Positions 34,565 to 43,412 of a stretch of 64,000 bases of DNA are shown piece after piece. The translations under genes and the position numbers were made by a program. The number at the start of each line of letters is the position of its first letter. The stretch's first letter is position 1. Below the pieces are notes generated by a model. The model was not told the origin of the DNA, did not search any database, and saw only the letters and a list, made by a program, of their open reading frames with translations. The DNA is from Kineosporia sp. NBRC 101731 (lineage in GTDB: Bacteria; Actinomycetota; Actinomycetes; Actinomycetales; Kineosporiaceae), in contig NZ_BSTC01000005.1 in NCBI RefSeq assembly GCF_030269305.1, positions 62,001-126,000 on the forward strand, given 5' to 3'.

Positions 34565-34678
34565 GTTCGTGATCATGCAAAATCTTCCCGGCGTTCTAGA
34601 ACTGTTCGGCTGAGAGTTCTAGAACGCCGGGGAGTGGGGGCACCTCCCGGCCGAAGGCTGGGGGATTTGCATGATCAC
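34565..34678. repeat. Palindromic dispersed element, copy 2 (convergent junction)
   Basis: The outer arm GTTCGTGATCATGCAAA (34565-34581) faces TTTGCATGATCAC (34666-34678). GTTCTAGAAC occurs twice inside. The right end carries the CCCGGCCGAAGGCTGGGG segment also found in copy 1. Confidence 0.85.
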
Positions 34679-34696
34679 GGAGGTTTTTGGGGGGTG

Positions 34697-35674
34697 TCAG
34701 GCGGGGGAGGGGTGGGCTTTCAGCCAGGCCTCGATCACCTCGTAAGCCCTCTCCCGCACCGGTGGCAGGGACAGGAGAACGTCGTGGCGTGCGTCCGCAA
34801 TCGGCACCACGGTGGTCTCACCACCGAGACAGCCCGCCCAGCGGGCGATCTGGCGCACGTCGAGCACTCCGTCGCTGCGGTCGCTGGCCTCGGTGTACTC
34901 GGGCCCGAAGTTCGACGTGTCGGAGCGCAGCACCAGCGAGGGCACGCCGATGTCGAGGCCGCGGTGCAGCTGGGCGTGGCCCCGCCGGATCGCGTTGAGC
35001 CAGCCCGCGGTCACCGGGAAGCCCTCGAGCGGTTTGAGGGCGATGTCGAAGTCCCATTCGCCGCTGACACTGGTGTGAAGCGTGCTGCCGTAGATGCTCG
35101 GCGGCAGGCTGAACACGCGGAAGGGGCTGGTGCGGGCCAAGATCCGGAGCATCCAGGTGCCCGGTCCGCGCAGGGCCGCCCGGCCCTGGAGATCGAACCA
35201 CGGGCTGTTCAGGATGACGCCGACCACGGGGGTGTTCACGCCGGTGCGCCGCTTGCGGTCGAGGTACAAGGGGACGATGAGCCCTCCCGTCGAGTGGGCG
35301 AGGAGGGTGACGGGAGTGCCCGGGTGATCCTGTTCGATCAAGGCCAGCGCCTGATCGAGCTCCGCGTCGTACTGCTGCAGGTCGGCGGCGTAGTGCGGGG
35401 TCTGGCCCGGCGTGCGCGCCCGCCCGCACTTGCGCAGGTCCAGCGCGTAGACGGCGAGGCCGCGGGCCGCGAACCAGTCGGCCATCTGCGTCTGGAAGAA
35501 GTAGTCCGAGAACCCGTGCACGTAGAGCACCGCCCCGCGCACCTCCTCGTCCGCCCGGGGGGTGCGGCGGACCACGACGGCCCGGACCTCGCCCTCACCG
35601 TCCGGATCGGTGCCCAGCATCAGCGTGTGCTGCTCGTAGCCGTCGCCGAGGAGATCTCCGGTCCAGGAACTCAT
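34697..35674 (-). CDS. Alpha/beta hydrolase, serine aminopeptidase/monoacylglycerol-lipase type
   Basis: 325 aa from ATG 35674. YVHGFSDYFF is the oxyanion region and LLAHSTGGL the nucleophile elbow (hydrolase_4 family). The late IADARHDVLLS contains the catalytic His. It is cytoplasmic and probably hydrolyses monoacylglycerol-like esters. It is divergent from the orphan sensor kinase, with 34 bp between starts. Confidence 0.85.
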   Translation of the reverse strand: MSSWTGDLLGDGYEQHTLMLGTDPDGEGEVRAVVVRRTPRADEEVRGAVLYVHGFSDYFFQTQMADWFAARGLAVYALDLRKCGRARTPGQTPHYAADLQQYDAELDQALALIEQDHPGTPVTLLAHSTGGLIVPLYLDRKRRTGVNTPVVGVILNSPWFDLQGRAALRGPGTWMLRILARTSPFRVFSLPPSIYGSTLHTSVSGEWDFDIALKPLEGFPVTAGWLNAIRRGHAQLHRGLDIGVPSLVLRSDTSNFGPEYTEASDRSDGVLDVRQIARWAGCLGGETTVVPIADARHDVLLSLPPVRERAYEVIEAWLKAHPSPA

Positions 35675-35708
35675 CTGCTGATCATCTCTATCCGTACGCT
35701 GGGACCTG

Positions 35709-37307
35709 ATGGAACTGCTGAGGCAAAAAGTAGACACTGCGGCTCGGGCCGTGCGCCGGGCGGGCTGGCTCCGGGTCGTCTACGAGGCCGCCCTCGCCCT
35801 GTTCTGCGCCTTCACCGAGGTCGTGCTGTGCGCCGCCTACGCGCCCACCCAGCAGAGTCTGGTCGTGATCGGGCTCTTCGGCCTGGCCGGGATGTGCGCG
35901 GCGCTGGTGATCGTGCCGCTGCGTCGGCTGCGCCCGATGACCGCGCTGGGCCTGGGGGCGGCGCTCGGTCTGGTGCACTTCGGCACCGGCTTCATGCTGA
36001 TCGTGCTCGCGGCCGGGGCCGGGTACCGCGCGCGGCGTGCGCCGGCGATCCTGCTCGGCTTCGGGTTCGTGCTGGTCATGAGCATGATCGGTGCGGTCGC
36101 CCAGACCGACAGCGGGCTGCTGTTCGGTCTCCTCGTCGGGGTGATGCTCTTCTGCCTGAGCGCCGTCGCGCCCGCCGCCGTCGCCGCGATGATCGCCCAG
36201 CGCCGTCTGCTCGTCATGACCATGCACCAACGCAACCTCGAGCTGCACCAGGAACGGCTGCTGGTCGCCGGCCAGGCCCAGGCCCGTGAGCGCAACCGGA
36301 TCGCGGCCGAACTGCACGACTCCCTGGGCCATCGCCTGACGCTGATGTCGCTGTACACGGGTGGGCTGTCGCAGTCCCTCGTTCCCGCCGGGGCGAGCTC
36401 AACGACGTCCACCATGACCGCTACCCCACAGGTGACCGAGGCGCTCAGCCTGCTGCGCGACACCTCCGCGCAGGCGATGGGGGAGCTGCGGCAGATTCTG
36501 CGGATCCTGCACCAGGACGGTTCGGTCGAGGCGGGGCGGTCACTGGACGAGGTGGAGGCCACCGTCGCCTCGGCGCGGGCGACCGGCACCCCGATCGAGC
36601 TGGTGCGCAGTGGCGAACCCCGGCCGCTGAACCTGCTGGCCGAGCACGCCGCGTTCCGGGTGGTGCAGGAAGGGCTGACGAATGCGCTGAAGTATGCCGG
36701 GGGAGCCTCGGTGAAGGTCGAGGTGCGGTTCGAGGACGACGCGTTGTTCGTCGAGGTGCGCAACCGTCCCGGGCGCTTCTGGGAGGGTCCGAGTACCGGC
36801 CAGGGTTTGCTGGGGCTCGCCGAACGCGTGCGGCTGGCGGGTGGCGTGTTGTCCCACGGGCCGGTGGACGCCGGTGGCTTCCGTCTGGGGGCCCTGCTGC
36901 CCTACGAGTCGGAGGTCCCGGAGACGATGCTCGACCCGGGCGACTTCCCGCAGGAGATCCGGCGCAGCGGCCGCCGGCAGCGCAACGGGCTGATCGCGGT
37001 GGTGGGTGCGCTGGGCGTGGCCCTCGTCGCCGCGGTCGGGGCCTACGTGACCGCCGGATCGCCGGAGCCGTTGCCGGAGAACGTGTTCAACTCGTTCCGG
37101 GCGGGTGATGACGAGGTCCGCACGCGCGAGCTGCTCCCCACCGCCCCCCTCGGCTCGCGCACCACCGACCAGGGCGCGTCCTGCGAGACCTATCTGGCCG
37201 ACCTCTCCGTGCAGCCGGAGAGCGGCGGCGAGGTGCGCTACGAGGTCTGCTTCCGGGGCGGGGTGGTGGACAGCAAACGCGTGCTCCAACCGCGGGGGAG
37301 CGGGTGA
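35709..37307 (+). CDS. Orphan NarL-type sensor histidine kinase with C-terminal extracytoplasmic tail
   Basis: 532 aa. Five or so membrane helices fill residues 20-165. A HisKA_3 domain follows with ARERNRIAAELHDSLGHRLT (phospho-His) and a HATPase with GLLGLAERVRLAGG. Instead of ending there, the protein has a basic linker, another membrane helix (about 425-447) and an outer segment with two Cys (ASCETY and YEVCF). No response regulator is adjacent. It is paralogous to the kinase at 51355-52977, which shares the tail and has a regulator, so it may cross-talk with that partner. Confidence 0.88.
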   Translation: MELLRQKVDTAARAVRRAGWLRVVYEAALALFCAFTEVVLCAAYAPTQQSLVVIGLFGLAGMCAALVIVPLRRLRPMTALGLGAALGLVHFGTGFMLIVLAAGAGYRARRAPAILLGFGFVLVMSMIGAVAQTDSGLLFGLLVGVMLFCLSAVAPAAVAAMIAQRRLLVMTMHQRNLELHQERLLVAGQAQARERNRIAAELHDSLGHRLTLMSLYTGGLSQSLVPAGASSTTSTMTATPQVTEALSLLRDTSAQAMGELRQILRILHQDGSVEAGRSLDEVEATVASARATGTPIELVRSGEPRPLNLLAEHAAFRVVQEGLTNALKYAGGASVKVEVRFEDDALFVEVRNRPGRFWEGPSTGQGLLGLAERVRLAGGVLSHGPVDAGGFRLGALLPYESEVPETMLDPGDFPQEIRRSGRRQRNGLIAVVGALGVALVAAVGAYVTAGSPEPLPENVFNSFRAGDDEVRTRELLPTAPLGSRTTDQGASCETYLADLSVQPESGGEVRYEVCFRGGVVDSKRVLQPRGSG

Positions 37308-37431
37308 TCGACCTTGCACCAGGCAGGACAAGGGAGGTCTCGGCGCCGTCGTACGTACGGATCTGGTGGCTGATCGGACTTGCGCGAGCGTCCGGAATTC
37401 TTGCTTTTCCGGTCTGGTGACCGGTGATCTG

Positions 37432-38388
37432 TCACACAGCGTGCCCGGTCAGGGCGGGCGTATCGGCGTTGCGGCGCTGCCCGCGGTAACGACCGGGGGA
37501 AATGCCGTGGATGCGCTTGAAGGCGTGGCTGAACGACGACTCGGTGGAGTAGCCCAGGGAGTGTGAGAGGGCGGCGATGGTGACGTCGTCCTCCGTGAGC
37601 GCGCGTTCGGCCAGGCGCATGCGCCAGTGCGTGAGGTAGGTCAGCGGGGGCATGCCGGCGGCCTCGCGGAAGCGCTCGGCGAACGTGGTGCGCGACATGG
37701 CGACGGTGCGGGCGAGGTCTTCGAGGGTCCAGTTGCGCTGCGGGTCGGCCTGCATCCGGTGCACGGCCGGGGCCAGGCTGGGCGTGGCCAGTACCCGCAG
37801 CCAGCTGGGCGGGCAGGCGGTCGGGTCGGCCAGGTAGCCGCGCAGCACCTCGACGAACAGCAGGCTCGCGTACTGCTGGGCGGCGAACTCGGAACCGCCC
37901 TGCTCATTCTCCATCTCGCCGAGGAGACGGTCGAGCAGCCAGCGCAGCGCCGGGGCCTGGCCGTCACTCGCCCGGATATGGGTGAGGGGTTCCAGTGCGG
38001 CCAGCAACAGTTCCTCGCCGCTGCGGTCGAGCGCGATGTGACCGCCGACCAGGGCCACGTCGGGTCGCTCGCCCAGCTGCACGGTCTGGCTGTTCCGGTC
38101 GTGGCGCCGGAACAGCGCCTCCCCGTCGGTGGGGCTCAGGCCGGGATCGCTGGACATGATCTGCCGCAGGTCACCGTGCACCACGGCGATGTCTCCCTCG
38201 GCCAGCCGGATCTGCCGGTCGGCACCGGGGACGGTCAGCCAGAACTCACCCCGGACCGGGGCGACGAGCATCAGCGGGGCGTGGGCCTGCAGCGTCAGCG
38301 ACCAGGGCCCCTGGGCCTTGAGGGCCCGGGCGAGCACGCACCGGGCGTCGATCAGGGACAGGGCGGCTGACAGAGGGTCACTGGACAC
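37432..38388 (-). CDS. AraC-family regulator with cupin_6 sensor domain
   Basis: 318 aa from GTG 38388; the frame runs much further upstream across the divergent hydrolase gene, but the protein begins SSDPLSAALSLIDARCVLAR as in relatives. The N-terminal cupin_6 domain senses a ligand. The C-terminal double HTH has LARTVAMSRTTFAERFREAA and SLGYSTESSFSHAFKRIHG. It is divergent from the alpha/beta hydrolase, its likely target. Confidence 0.88.
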   Translation of the reverse strand: MSSDPLSAALSLIDARCVLARALKAQGPWSLTLQAHAPLMLVAPVRGEFWLTVPGADRQIRLAEGDIAVVHGDLRQIMSSDPGLSPTDGEALFRRHDRNSQTVQLGERPDVALVGGHIALDRSGEELLLAALEPLTHIRASDGQAPALRWLLDRLLGEMENEQGGSEFAAQQYASLLFVEVLRGYLADPTACPPSWLRVLATPSLAPAVHRMQADPQRNWTLEDLARTVAMSRTTFAERFREAAGMPPLTYLTHWRMRLAERALTEDDVTIAALSHSLGYSTESSFSHAFKRIHGISPGRYRGQRRNADTPALTGHAV

Positions 38389-38502
38389 CTCCGTACTTTC
38401 GCGCAAGTTCCCCGAACTCTCAAGCACAGTCAGGGCGGCTCCTGACCGAGACGATGGAAGCGTCCCCCGGCACGTTCGACACCGCGAGAAAGCACGAGGC
38501 AC

Positions 38503-39318
38503 ATGCCCACCATCACCACCCCCGACGGCGTTGACATCTACTACGTCGAGCACGGCACCGGGCAGCCGATCATCTTCAGCCACGGCTGGCCGCTGAACTC
38601 CGACGCCTGGGCCCAGGAGCTCAAGGTCTTCGCCGACGCCGGCTACCGCGCCATCGCCCACGACCGTCGTGGTCACGGCCGCTCCAGCGCGACCACCACC
38701 GGCAACGACATCGATACCTACGCGCGTGACCTCGCGGCCCTGGTCGAGGCCCTCGACCTGCGGGACGTGGTCGTCGTCGGCCACTCCACCGGTGGTGGCG
38801 AGGTGGTGCGCTACGCCGCGCAGTACGCCGCCGGCCGGGTCGCGAAGGTCGTCACCATCGGCGCCGTCCCGCCGCAGATGGTCGCGAACGACGCCAACCC
38901 CGACGGTGTGCCGATCGAGGTCTTCGACGGTATCCGCGAGAGCGTGCTGAAGGACCGCTCGCAGTTCTGGAAGGACCTGTCCGAGTCGTTCTTCGGGGCC
39001 AACCACGGCCGTGACGTCTCCCAGGGCGCGAAGGACGACTTCTGGCGGATGGGCATGACGGCCGACCTGGTCTCTGCCTACGACTGCGTGAAAGCCTTCT
39101 CCGAGACCAACTTCGTCGAGGACCTGAAGGCCCTCGAGGTGCCGATCTTCATCGGCCACGGCGACGACGACCAGATCGTGCCGCTGGCCAACGCGGCCGA
39201 GAAGTCGATCAAGCTGGTCAAGGACGGCACGCTGAAGATCTACGCGGGCGCCCCGCACGGTGTGCACGGCGACTTCCAGCAGCAGTGGCAGAAGGACGTC
39301 CTGGCCTGGCTGGCCTGA
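38503..39318 (+). CDS. Alpha/beta hydrolase, non-heme chloroperoxidase/arylesterase type
   Basis: 271 aa. FSHGWPLNSDAW and HDRRGHGRSS are family hallmarks. The triad is Ser95 (GHSTGGGE), an Asp in HGDDDQIVP (about 221-223) and His252 (GAPHGV). These cofactor-free enzymes act as esterases and can perhydrolyse acetate. No signal peptide. It is divergent from the AraC regulator and followed by a strong terminator. Confidence 0.92.
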   Translation: MPTITTPDGVDIYYVEHGTGQPIIFSHGWPLNSDAWAQELKVFADAGYRAIAHDRRGHGRSSATTTGNDIDTYARDLAALVEALDLRDVVVVGHSTGGGEVVRYAAQYAAGRVAKVVTIGAVPPQMVANDANPDGVPIEVFDGIRESVLKDRSQFWKDLSESFFGANHGRDVSQGAKDDFWRMGMTADLVSAYDCVKAFSETNFVEDLKALEVPIFIGHGDDDQIVPLANAAEKSIKLVKDGTLKIYAGAPHGVHGDFQQQWQKDVLAWLA

Positions 39319-39328
39319 TTTCTTTCCT

Positions 39329-39361
39329 GATGTGGCCGGTGCGGTTAGCACCGGCCACATC
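39329..39361 (+). terminator. Perfect 14-bp hairpin terminator
   Basis: GATGTGGCCGGTGC, a 5-nt loop, then GCACCGGCCACATC, starting 11 nt after the hydrolase stop. Confidence 0.85.
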
Positions 39362-39534
39362 GTCATTTCCAGACGAAGACGCGCAGCGGGAGCCGTCGCC
39401 CCGGGCGATCGTGAACCCTCGCCGGGCTGGTGTACACAACGCAGACCAGCCGCTCCGCCCTGGGGCTACAGCCGACCGGACCCGGCGGGTCACGAACGGG
39501 TGGCAGTCCGGGGCGCACTCACCCGAAATCCCGT

Positions 39535-39581
39535 GATCGTGGGCGTTCGGTACGGTCACGGTGGACCGAACGCACACGATC
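39535..39581. repeat. Inverted repeat, 17-bp arms
   Basis: GATCGTGGGCGTTCGGT faces ACCGAACGCACACGATC with one mismatch and a 13-nt loop. It lies in the 488-bp gap between the hydrolase and the PAS protein and may terminate the latter or act as an operator. The rest of this gap shows only the terminator at 39329 and a possible TetR remnant. Confidence 0.6.
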
Positions 39582-39655
39582 TGCAGCATGGCCCTGGCCG
39601 CAGTTCACTGACGGCGCAGTAACTTCGTCCACGGTGCGTGGACCGGGCCGTGCGC

Positions 39656-39790
39656 TCAGTCGGTTCGGGAGGCCCGAACGCCGTCCAGAGCCATGGTCAG
39701 GACGCGCTCGCGTTGTTCGTCGTCGGCGAAGGAGGATCCGCTGACCGCATCTGACGGGCAGCGGGACCGCAGCGGACGTGCGTCCCTCAT
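39656..39790 (-). pseudogene. Possible C-terminal remnant of a TetR-type regulator
   Basis: A 44-codon minus-strand frame ends DDEQRERVLTMALDGVRASR-TD, which resembles the last helix of TetR-family proteins. No HTH precedes it; upstream is the PAS protein stop. It may be a decay fragment or chance. Confidence 0.25.
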
Positions 39791-39806
39791 CGACCGTCGT
39801 GCGGGC

Positions 39807-42665
39807 TCACGCGTAAGCGCCGAAGGACTCGTAGCCCCCGGGCTCCTCGACCGGGGGCTCGGGTGCGGGCTCGGGCTCTTCCGGCGCCGGCCCGGAGACC
39901 TCTTCCAGGTCGTCGATCAGGCGGATGATGTCGGCCACGAGCACCTGCTGGCCGCGTACCAGCTCGGCTGCGGTGTCGACGTTCTCGCGTACCTTGCCGA
40001 CCGCGCCACCGACCTTGCCGAAGGCGGACTCGCCGCGCCGGGAGGCCTCGTAGCCGTGGTTGATATCCAGCCGGACGTCGTCCACCAGGCGGATGACCTC
40101 CATGGCGGCCTGGCTGGAGCGCTCGGCCAGGCGCCGGACCTCCTCCACGATCACCGCCAGGCTCTCCTTGGCGACCTGGTCGCGGCCCAGCTCGATCGAC
40201 ATGGTGAAGGCCGCCGCGTTGGACTGCCGTGCGAGATCGGCGAGGAACTGGGAGACCTCGCTGACGTGGTTGGCGGTGCGCTGGATCATGGAGAGCGAGG
40301 TCAGGGTGGCGGGCGCCGAGTTGGTGCCGGTCATGGCCTCGTCGTGGGCCTGGCTGAGCATCACGTCGGAGCGGGTACAGCGGGCCGCCACCAGGGCGGT
40401 GATCTCGGAGAGCTTCTGCGCGGTCTCGGACATCGCCCGGCTCTTCACCTGCAGGCGGTACTGAAGGCTGACGAAACTGCTGACGTCGTAGGAGTAGTGG
40501 ACTACACGCAGAGGCTTTCCGTCGAGGTCGAGGATCGGGTTGTAGCTGGCCTGGATCCATACGTCGCGACCGTACTTGCCCTTGCGCTGGAACCGCCCGG
40601 AGATCAGCTCGCCCTTGCGCAGGCGCATCCAGAAGTCGCGGTACTCCTCCGAGGTGACGTACTCGCGGGAGCAGAACATGCTGTGCGGCTGCCCGAGCAC
40701 CTCCTCGGCCGCGTAACCCATGGTGCGCAGGTAGTTCTCGTTGGCTGAAAGAGTCTTTCCGGAGAGGTCGAACTCGGCCACGGACTGGGCCCGGTCGATG
40801 GCCTCCAGCTTTCCGCCCAGGTCCACGCTGCGGGTCTTCTCCTGGGTGACGTCGACGGCGAACTTGACGATCTTGGTCGGGATCCCGTCGGCGTCCAGCA
40901 CCGGGCTGTAGGTGGCGCGGATCCACACCTCGGCACCGGACTTGGTGACGCGGCGGTACTCGCCCCCGTCGTGCTGGCCGCGCCCCAGGCGTTCCCAGAA
41001 CTGCTGGTACTCGGGGGCCTGGGCCTCGTCCGGGCGCACGAGCAGGCTGTGGTGGCGGCCGATGAGTTCCTCCGCCTGGTACCCGAGCAGATCGAGGAAG
41101 TTCTGGTTCGCGCCGATGATCTTCCCGGACGTGTCGAACTCGATCATCATCTGGGACCGGTTGATGGCCGCCATCTTCCCGGCGTAGTCGGCGCTGCGCC
41201 GCTTCTCCTCGGTGACGTCGAGCGCGTACTTGATCACTTTCCAGGGCCGGCCGTCCGGGTCGAGCACCGGGTTGTAGGTAGCACGCAGCCACACGTCGTC
41301 GCCGTAGCGCGAGCGGCGCCGGAACTCCCCGGTGACGAACTCGCCCCGCCGCAGCCGGCGCCAGAACTCCTCGTACTGCACCGGATCCTCGTCCTCGGCC
41401 AGGAAGATCCGGTGCTGCCGGCCGATCACGTCGCCCAGCTCGTAACCCATGATCATGAGGAAGTTGTCGTTGGCCGTGAGGACCGTCCCGTCCAGGCCGA
41501 ACTCGATCACGGCCTGGGACAGGTCGATCGCGGCGACCTTGCCCTCGAACTCGGCCGTGCGGTTCTTCTCCGCCGTGATGTCGAGGGCGTACTTGACCAC
41601 CTTCCAGGGCCGGCCGTCCGGATCGAGCACCGGGTTGTAGGTGGCCTGCAGCCAGATGTCGCGCCCGTCGCGCCCGACCCGGTGGAACTCGCCGGAGACG
41701 AACTCACCGGCGCGCAGCCCGGCCCAGAACTCCTGGTAGGCGGCCGACGCGGCGTACTCCGGGTCGACGAAGATCTGGTGGTTGAACCCGACCACCTCGG
41801 CGCGGTCGTAGTCCACGATCGCCAGGAAGTTGTCGTTCACGGCCGTGACCGTGCCGTCGAGCGCGAACTCGATCACCGCCTGGGACCGGTTGATCGCGGC
41901 GACCCGGCCCTCCAGATCGGTCTGCCGGCGCATCTCACCGTCGATGACCCGGGCGATCAGCACGACCCGGACGATGCGGCCGTCGGTGCCGGGGATCGGT
42001 ACGTAGTGTCCGCGCAGCCAGACCGGTTCGCCCTGCCGATCGCGGCGCCGGAACACCCCGCCCGCGGACTGGCCGGCGCAGACCCGGTCCCACAGGTCGT
42101 GCAGGGCCGCGCTGTCCGCCTCCTCCGGTGAGCACAGCCGGGTGTGCGGCAGGCCGGTGAACTCGTCCGCCGCGTACCCGAAGCGTTCCAGGGCCCAGCG
42201 GTCGGCGGTGATGATCTCGCCCGAGGTGGTGAACTCGATCTGCATCGTGCCCTCGGTGAGGGCCTGGAGCTCGGCCTGCCACTCCGCCATCGCCGCGACC
42301 GTCTCGCTGAGGTCGCGCAGCATCAGCAGGGTGCGTGCCCCGGTCCGGGCGCGGTGCGACAGCCGGACGGCGCGCACGTGGTCCGGTGTCAGGGTCAGCG
42401 CCAGCGGGCGGTCCTGCGAGGCCCAGCCGGGACGGGGCTGCGCGTCGGGCAGGTTCTCCAGGGAGCGGCCCAGCAGTTCCTCGACGGTCGATCCGGTCAG
42501 CGTCTGAGGTTCGATGCCCAGGGCCTGTGCGGTCTGCCACGTCAGCGAGACGACACGCTGGGTGTCGGTGTCCACCACCAGCACCAGATACCCGGACAGC
42601 ACGGTCTCGACACACGCAGCTGACAGCGCGGCCTCGTCCACCTCGAGAACCTCGGATTCACCCAC
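39807..42665 (-). CDS. Soluble six-PAS methyl-accepting chemotaxis-like sensor
   Basis: 952 aa, no membrane segment. Six PAS domains lie at about residues 15-120, 130-245, 255-367, 377-489, 499-611 and 619-730. The last four are near-copies with a 122-aa period, each starting near VAAINRSQAVIEF and containing a FWxxLRxGEF and an ATYNPVLDPDG motif. A short MCP signalling helix pair follows (about 740-920, core ESLAVIVEEVRRLAERSSQA) and then a Glu/Pro-rich tail. The build recalls BdlA-type cytoplasmic receptors. No che genes are nearby. The GTG start at 42665 is tentative. Confidence 0.85.
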   Translation of the reverse strand: MGESEVLEVDEAALSAACVETVLSGYLVLVVDTDTQRVVSLTWQTAQALGIEPQTLTGSTVEELLGRSLENLPDAQPRPGWASQDRPLALTLTPDHVRAVRLSHRARTGARTLLMLRDLSETVAAMAEWQAELQALTEGTMQIEFTTSGEIITADRWALERFGYAADEFTGLPHTRLCSPEEADSAALHDLWDRVCAGQSAGGVFRRRDRQGEPVWLRGHYVPIPGTDGRIVRVVLIARVIDGEMRRQTDLEGRVAAINRSQAVIEFALDGTVTAVNDNFLAIVDYDRAEVVGFNHQIFVDPEYAASAAYQEFWAGLRAGEFVSGEFHRVGRDGRDIWLQATYNPVLDPDGRPWKVVKYALDITAEKNRTAEFEGKVAAIDLSQAVIEFGLDGTVLTANDNFLMIMGYELGDVIGRQHRIFLAEDEDPVQYEEFWRRLRRGEFVTGEFRRRSRYGDDVWLRATYNPVLDPDGRPWKVIKYALDVTEEKRRSADYAGKMAAINRSQMMIEFDTSGKIIGANQNFLDLLGYQAEELIGRHHSLLVRPDEAQAPEYQQFWERLGRGQHDGGEYRRVTKSGAEVWIRATYSPVLDADGIPTKIVKFAVDVTQEKTRSVDLGGKLEAIDRAQSVAEFDLSGKTLSANENYLRTMGYAAEEVLGQPHSMFCSREYVTSEEYRDFWMRLRKGELISGRFQRKGKYGRDVWIQASYNPILDLDGKPLRVVHYSYDVSSFVSLQYRLQVKSRAMSETAQKLSEITALVAARCTRSDVMLSQAHDEAMTGTNSAPATLTSLSMIQRTANHVSEVSQFLADLARQSNAAAFTMSIELGRDQVAKESLAVIVEEVRRLAERSSQAAMEVIRLVDDVRLDINHGYEASRRGESAFGKVGGAVGKVRENVDTAAELVRGQQVLVADIIRLIDDLEEVSGPAPEEPEPAPEPPVEEPGGYESFGAYA

Positions 42666-42734
42666 GGAAGGTTGTCTCGACCCCTGGCCCCTCCTGGTTG
42701 AGCCGGGCCGGGCGGTCAGATGATCGCCGGCCCC

Positions 42735-42765
42735 TTGACCTCAAGCAGAGTTCAGGTCCTAGCGT
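42735..42765 (+). promoter_or_regulatory. MerR/SoxR-type promoter upstream of flavin reductase
   Basis: TTGACC (42735-42740) and TAGCGT (42760-42765) are separated by 19 bp, longer than normal and typical of MerR-family control. The spacer carries an imperfect dyad ACCTCAAGCAGAGTTCAGGT. Confidence 0.65.
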
Positions 42766-42794
42766 GGGGCGGACGAGTACCTGGAGGCCCGTAC

Positions 42795-43343
42795 ATGACG
42801 TCTGCACGCCCCGATCCGAACGTTACGCCCGCCGCATCGCTCAACGAGCGCTTCCGGGCCGGCTTCCGGCGGCACGCCGCCGGTGTGAGCCTGGTGACCT
42901 GTGCCACGCCGGCCGGGCCGGTCGGCCTGACCGCGTCGAGCCTGGCCTCGGTCAGCGCCGTGCCGCCCATGCTGTCGTTCTCCGTGGCCCACAAGAGCTC
43001 CGCGGGCGCCGACCTGGTGGCCAGCGACCGGATCGGGGTGACGATCCTGGGGGAGGACGACGCGCTGGTGGCCGCGGCCTTCGCCCGGCACGGGGCCGAG
43101 CGGTTCACACCGGAGCAGGGCTGGGAGGACGGCGAGGACGGCCTGCCGGTGCTGAAGACCGCCCCGGTGACCATGTGGGGCCACCCGGTGCACGTGCTGC
43201 CCGCGGGGGAGTCATGGCTGGTCCTGGTCGAGGTGACCCGCGTGGAGTTCGGGCCGGCGGGCGGGCCGCTGATCTATCACGACCGGGCCTTCCGGTCGCT
43301 GCAACAGCTGCCCATCGTGCTCGAGCGCCCAGCCTCCGCTTGA
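42795..43343 (+). CDS. Flavin reductase domain protein (FMN-binding split barrel)
   Basis: 182 aa from ATG 42795, 7 nt after GGAGG. FRRHAAGVSLVTCATPAGPVG and LTASSLASVSAVPPMLSFSV are the FMN-binding flavin reductase motifs; YHDRAFRSL is the usual end. It reduces FMN/FAD with NAD(P)H for a partner oxygenase or for redox relief. It lies behind a SoxR-type promoter and directly before the NiSOD promoter, suggesting a shared redox-stress response. Confidence 0.88.
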   Translation: MTSARPDPNVTPAASLNERFRAGFRRHAAGVSLVTCATPAGPVGLTASSLASVSAVPPMLSFSVAHKSSAGADLVASDRIGVTILGEDDALVAAAFARHGAERFTPEQGWEDGEDGLPVLKTAPVTMWGHPVHVLPAGESWLVLVEVTRVEFGPAGGPLIYHDRAFRSLQQLPIVLERPASA

Positions 43344-43370
43344 CCTCAACCGAGGTTGAGGTCCTAGCGT
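43340..43370 (+). promoter_or_regulatory. MerR/SoxR-type promoter upstream of sodN
   Basis: TTGACC (43340-43345) and TAGCGT (43365-43370) flank a 19-bp spacer containing the near-perfect dyad ACCTCAACCGAGGTTGAGGT (9-bp arms). The same -35, spacer length and -10 occur at 42735-42765. The -35 overlaps the stop of the flavin reductase gene. Confidence 0.75.
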
Positions 43371-43412
43371 CCTGCGAACGAACCGGAACGTACCCGAAGA
43401 CCGGAGACCACC

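Noticed and set aside
34058-36289. 743-codon plus-strand frame across the aldo/keto reductase, lipase and kinase genes
   Set aside because: Runs through three real genes in other frames and has no protein character.
40971-42131. 386-codon plus-strand frame opposite the PAS repeats
   Set aside because: It repeats only because the PAS gene repeats; no start signal and no domain.
43340-43370. Dyad upstream of sodN considered as a Nur (nickel) box
   Set aside because: The -35/-10 spacing of 19 bp and centre-of-spacer dyad fit MerR/SoxR control better, and the same layout precedes the flavin reductase gene.
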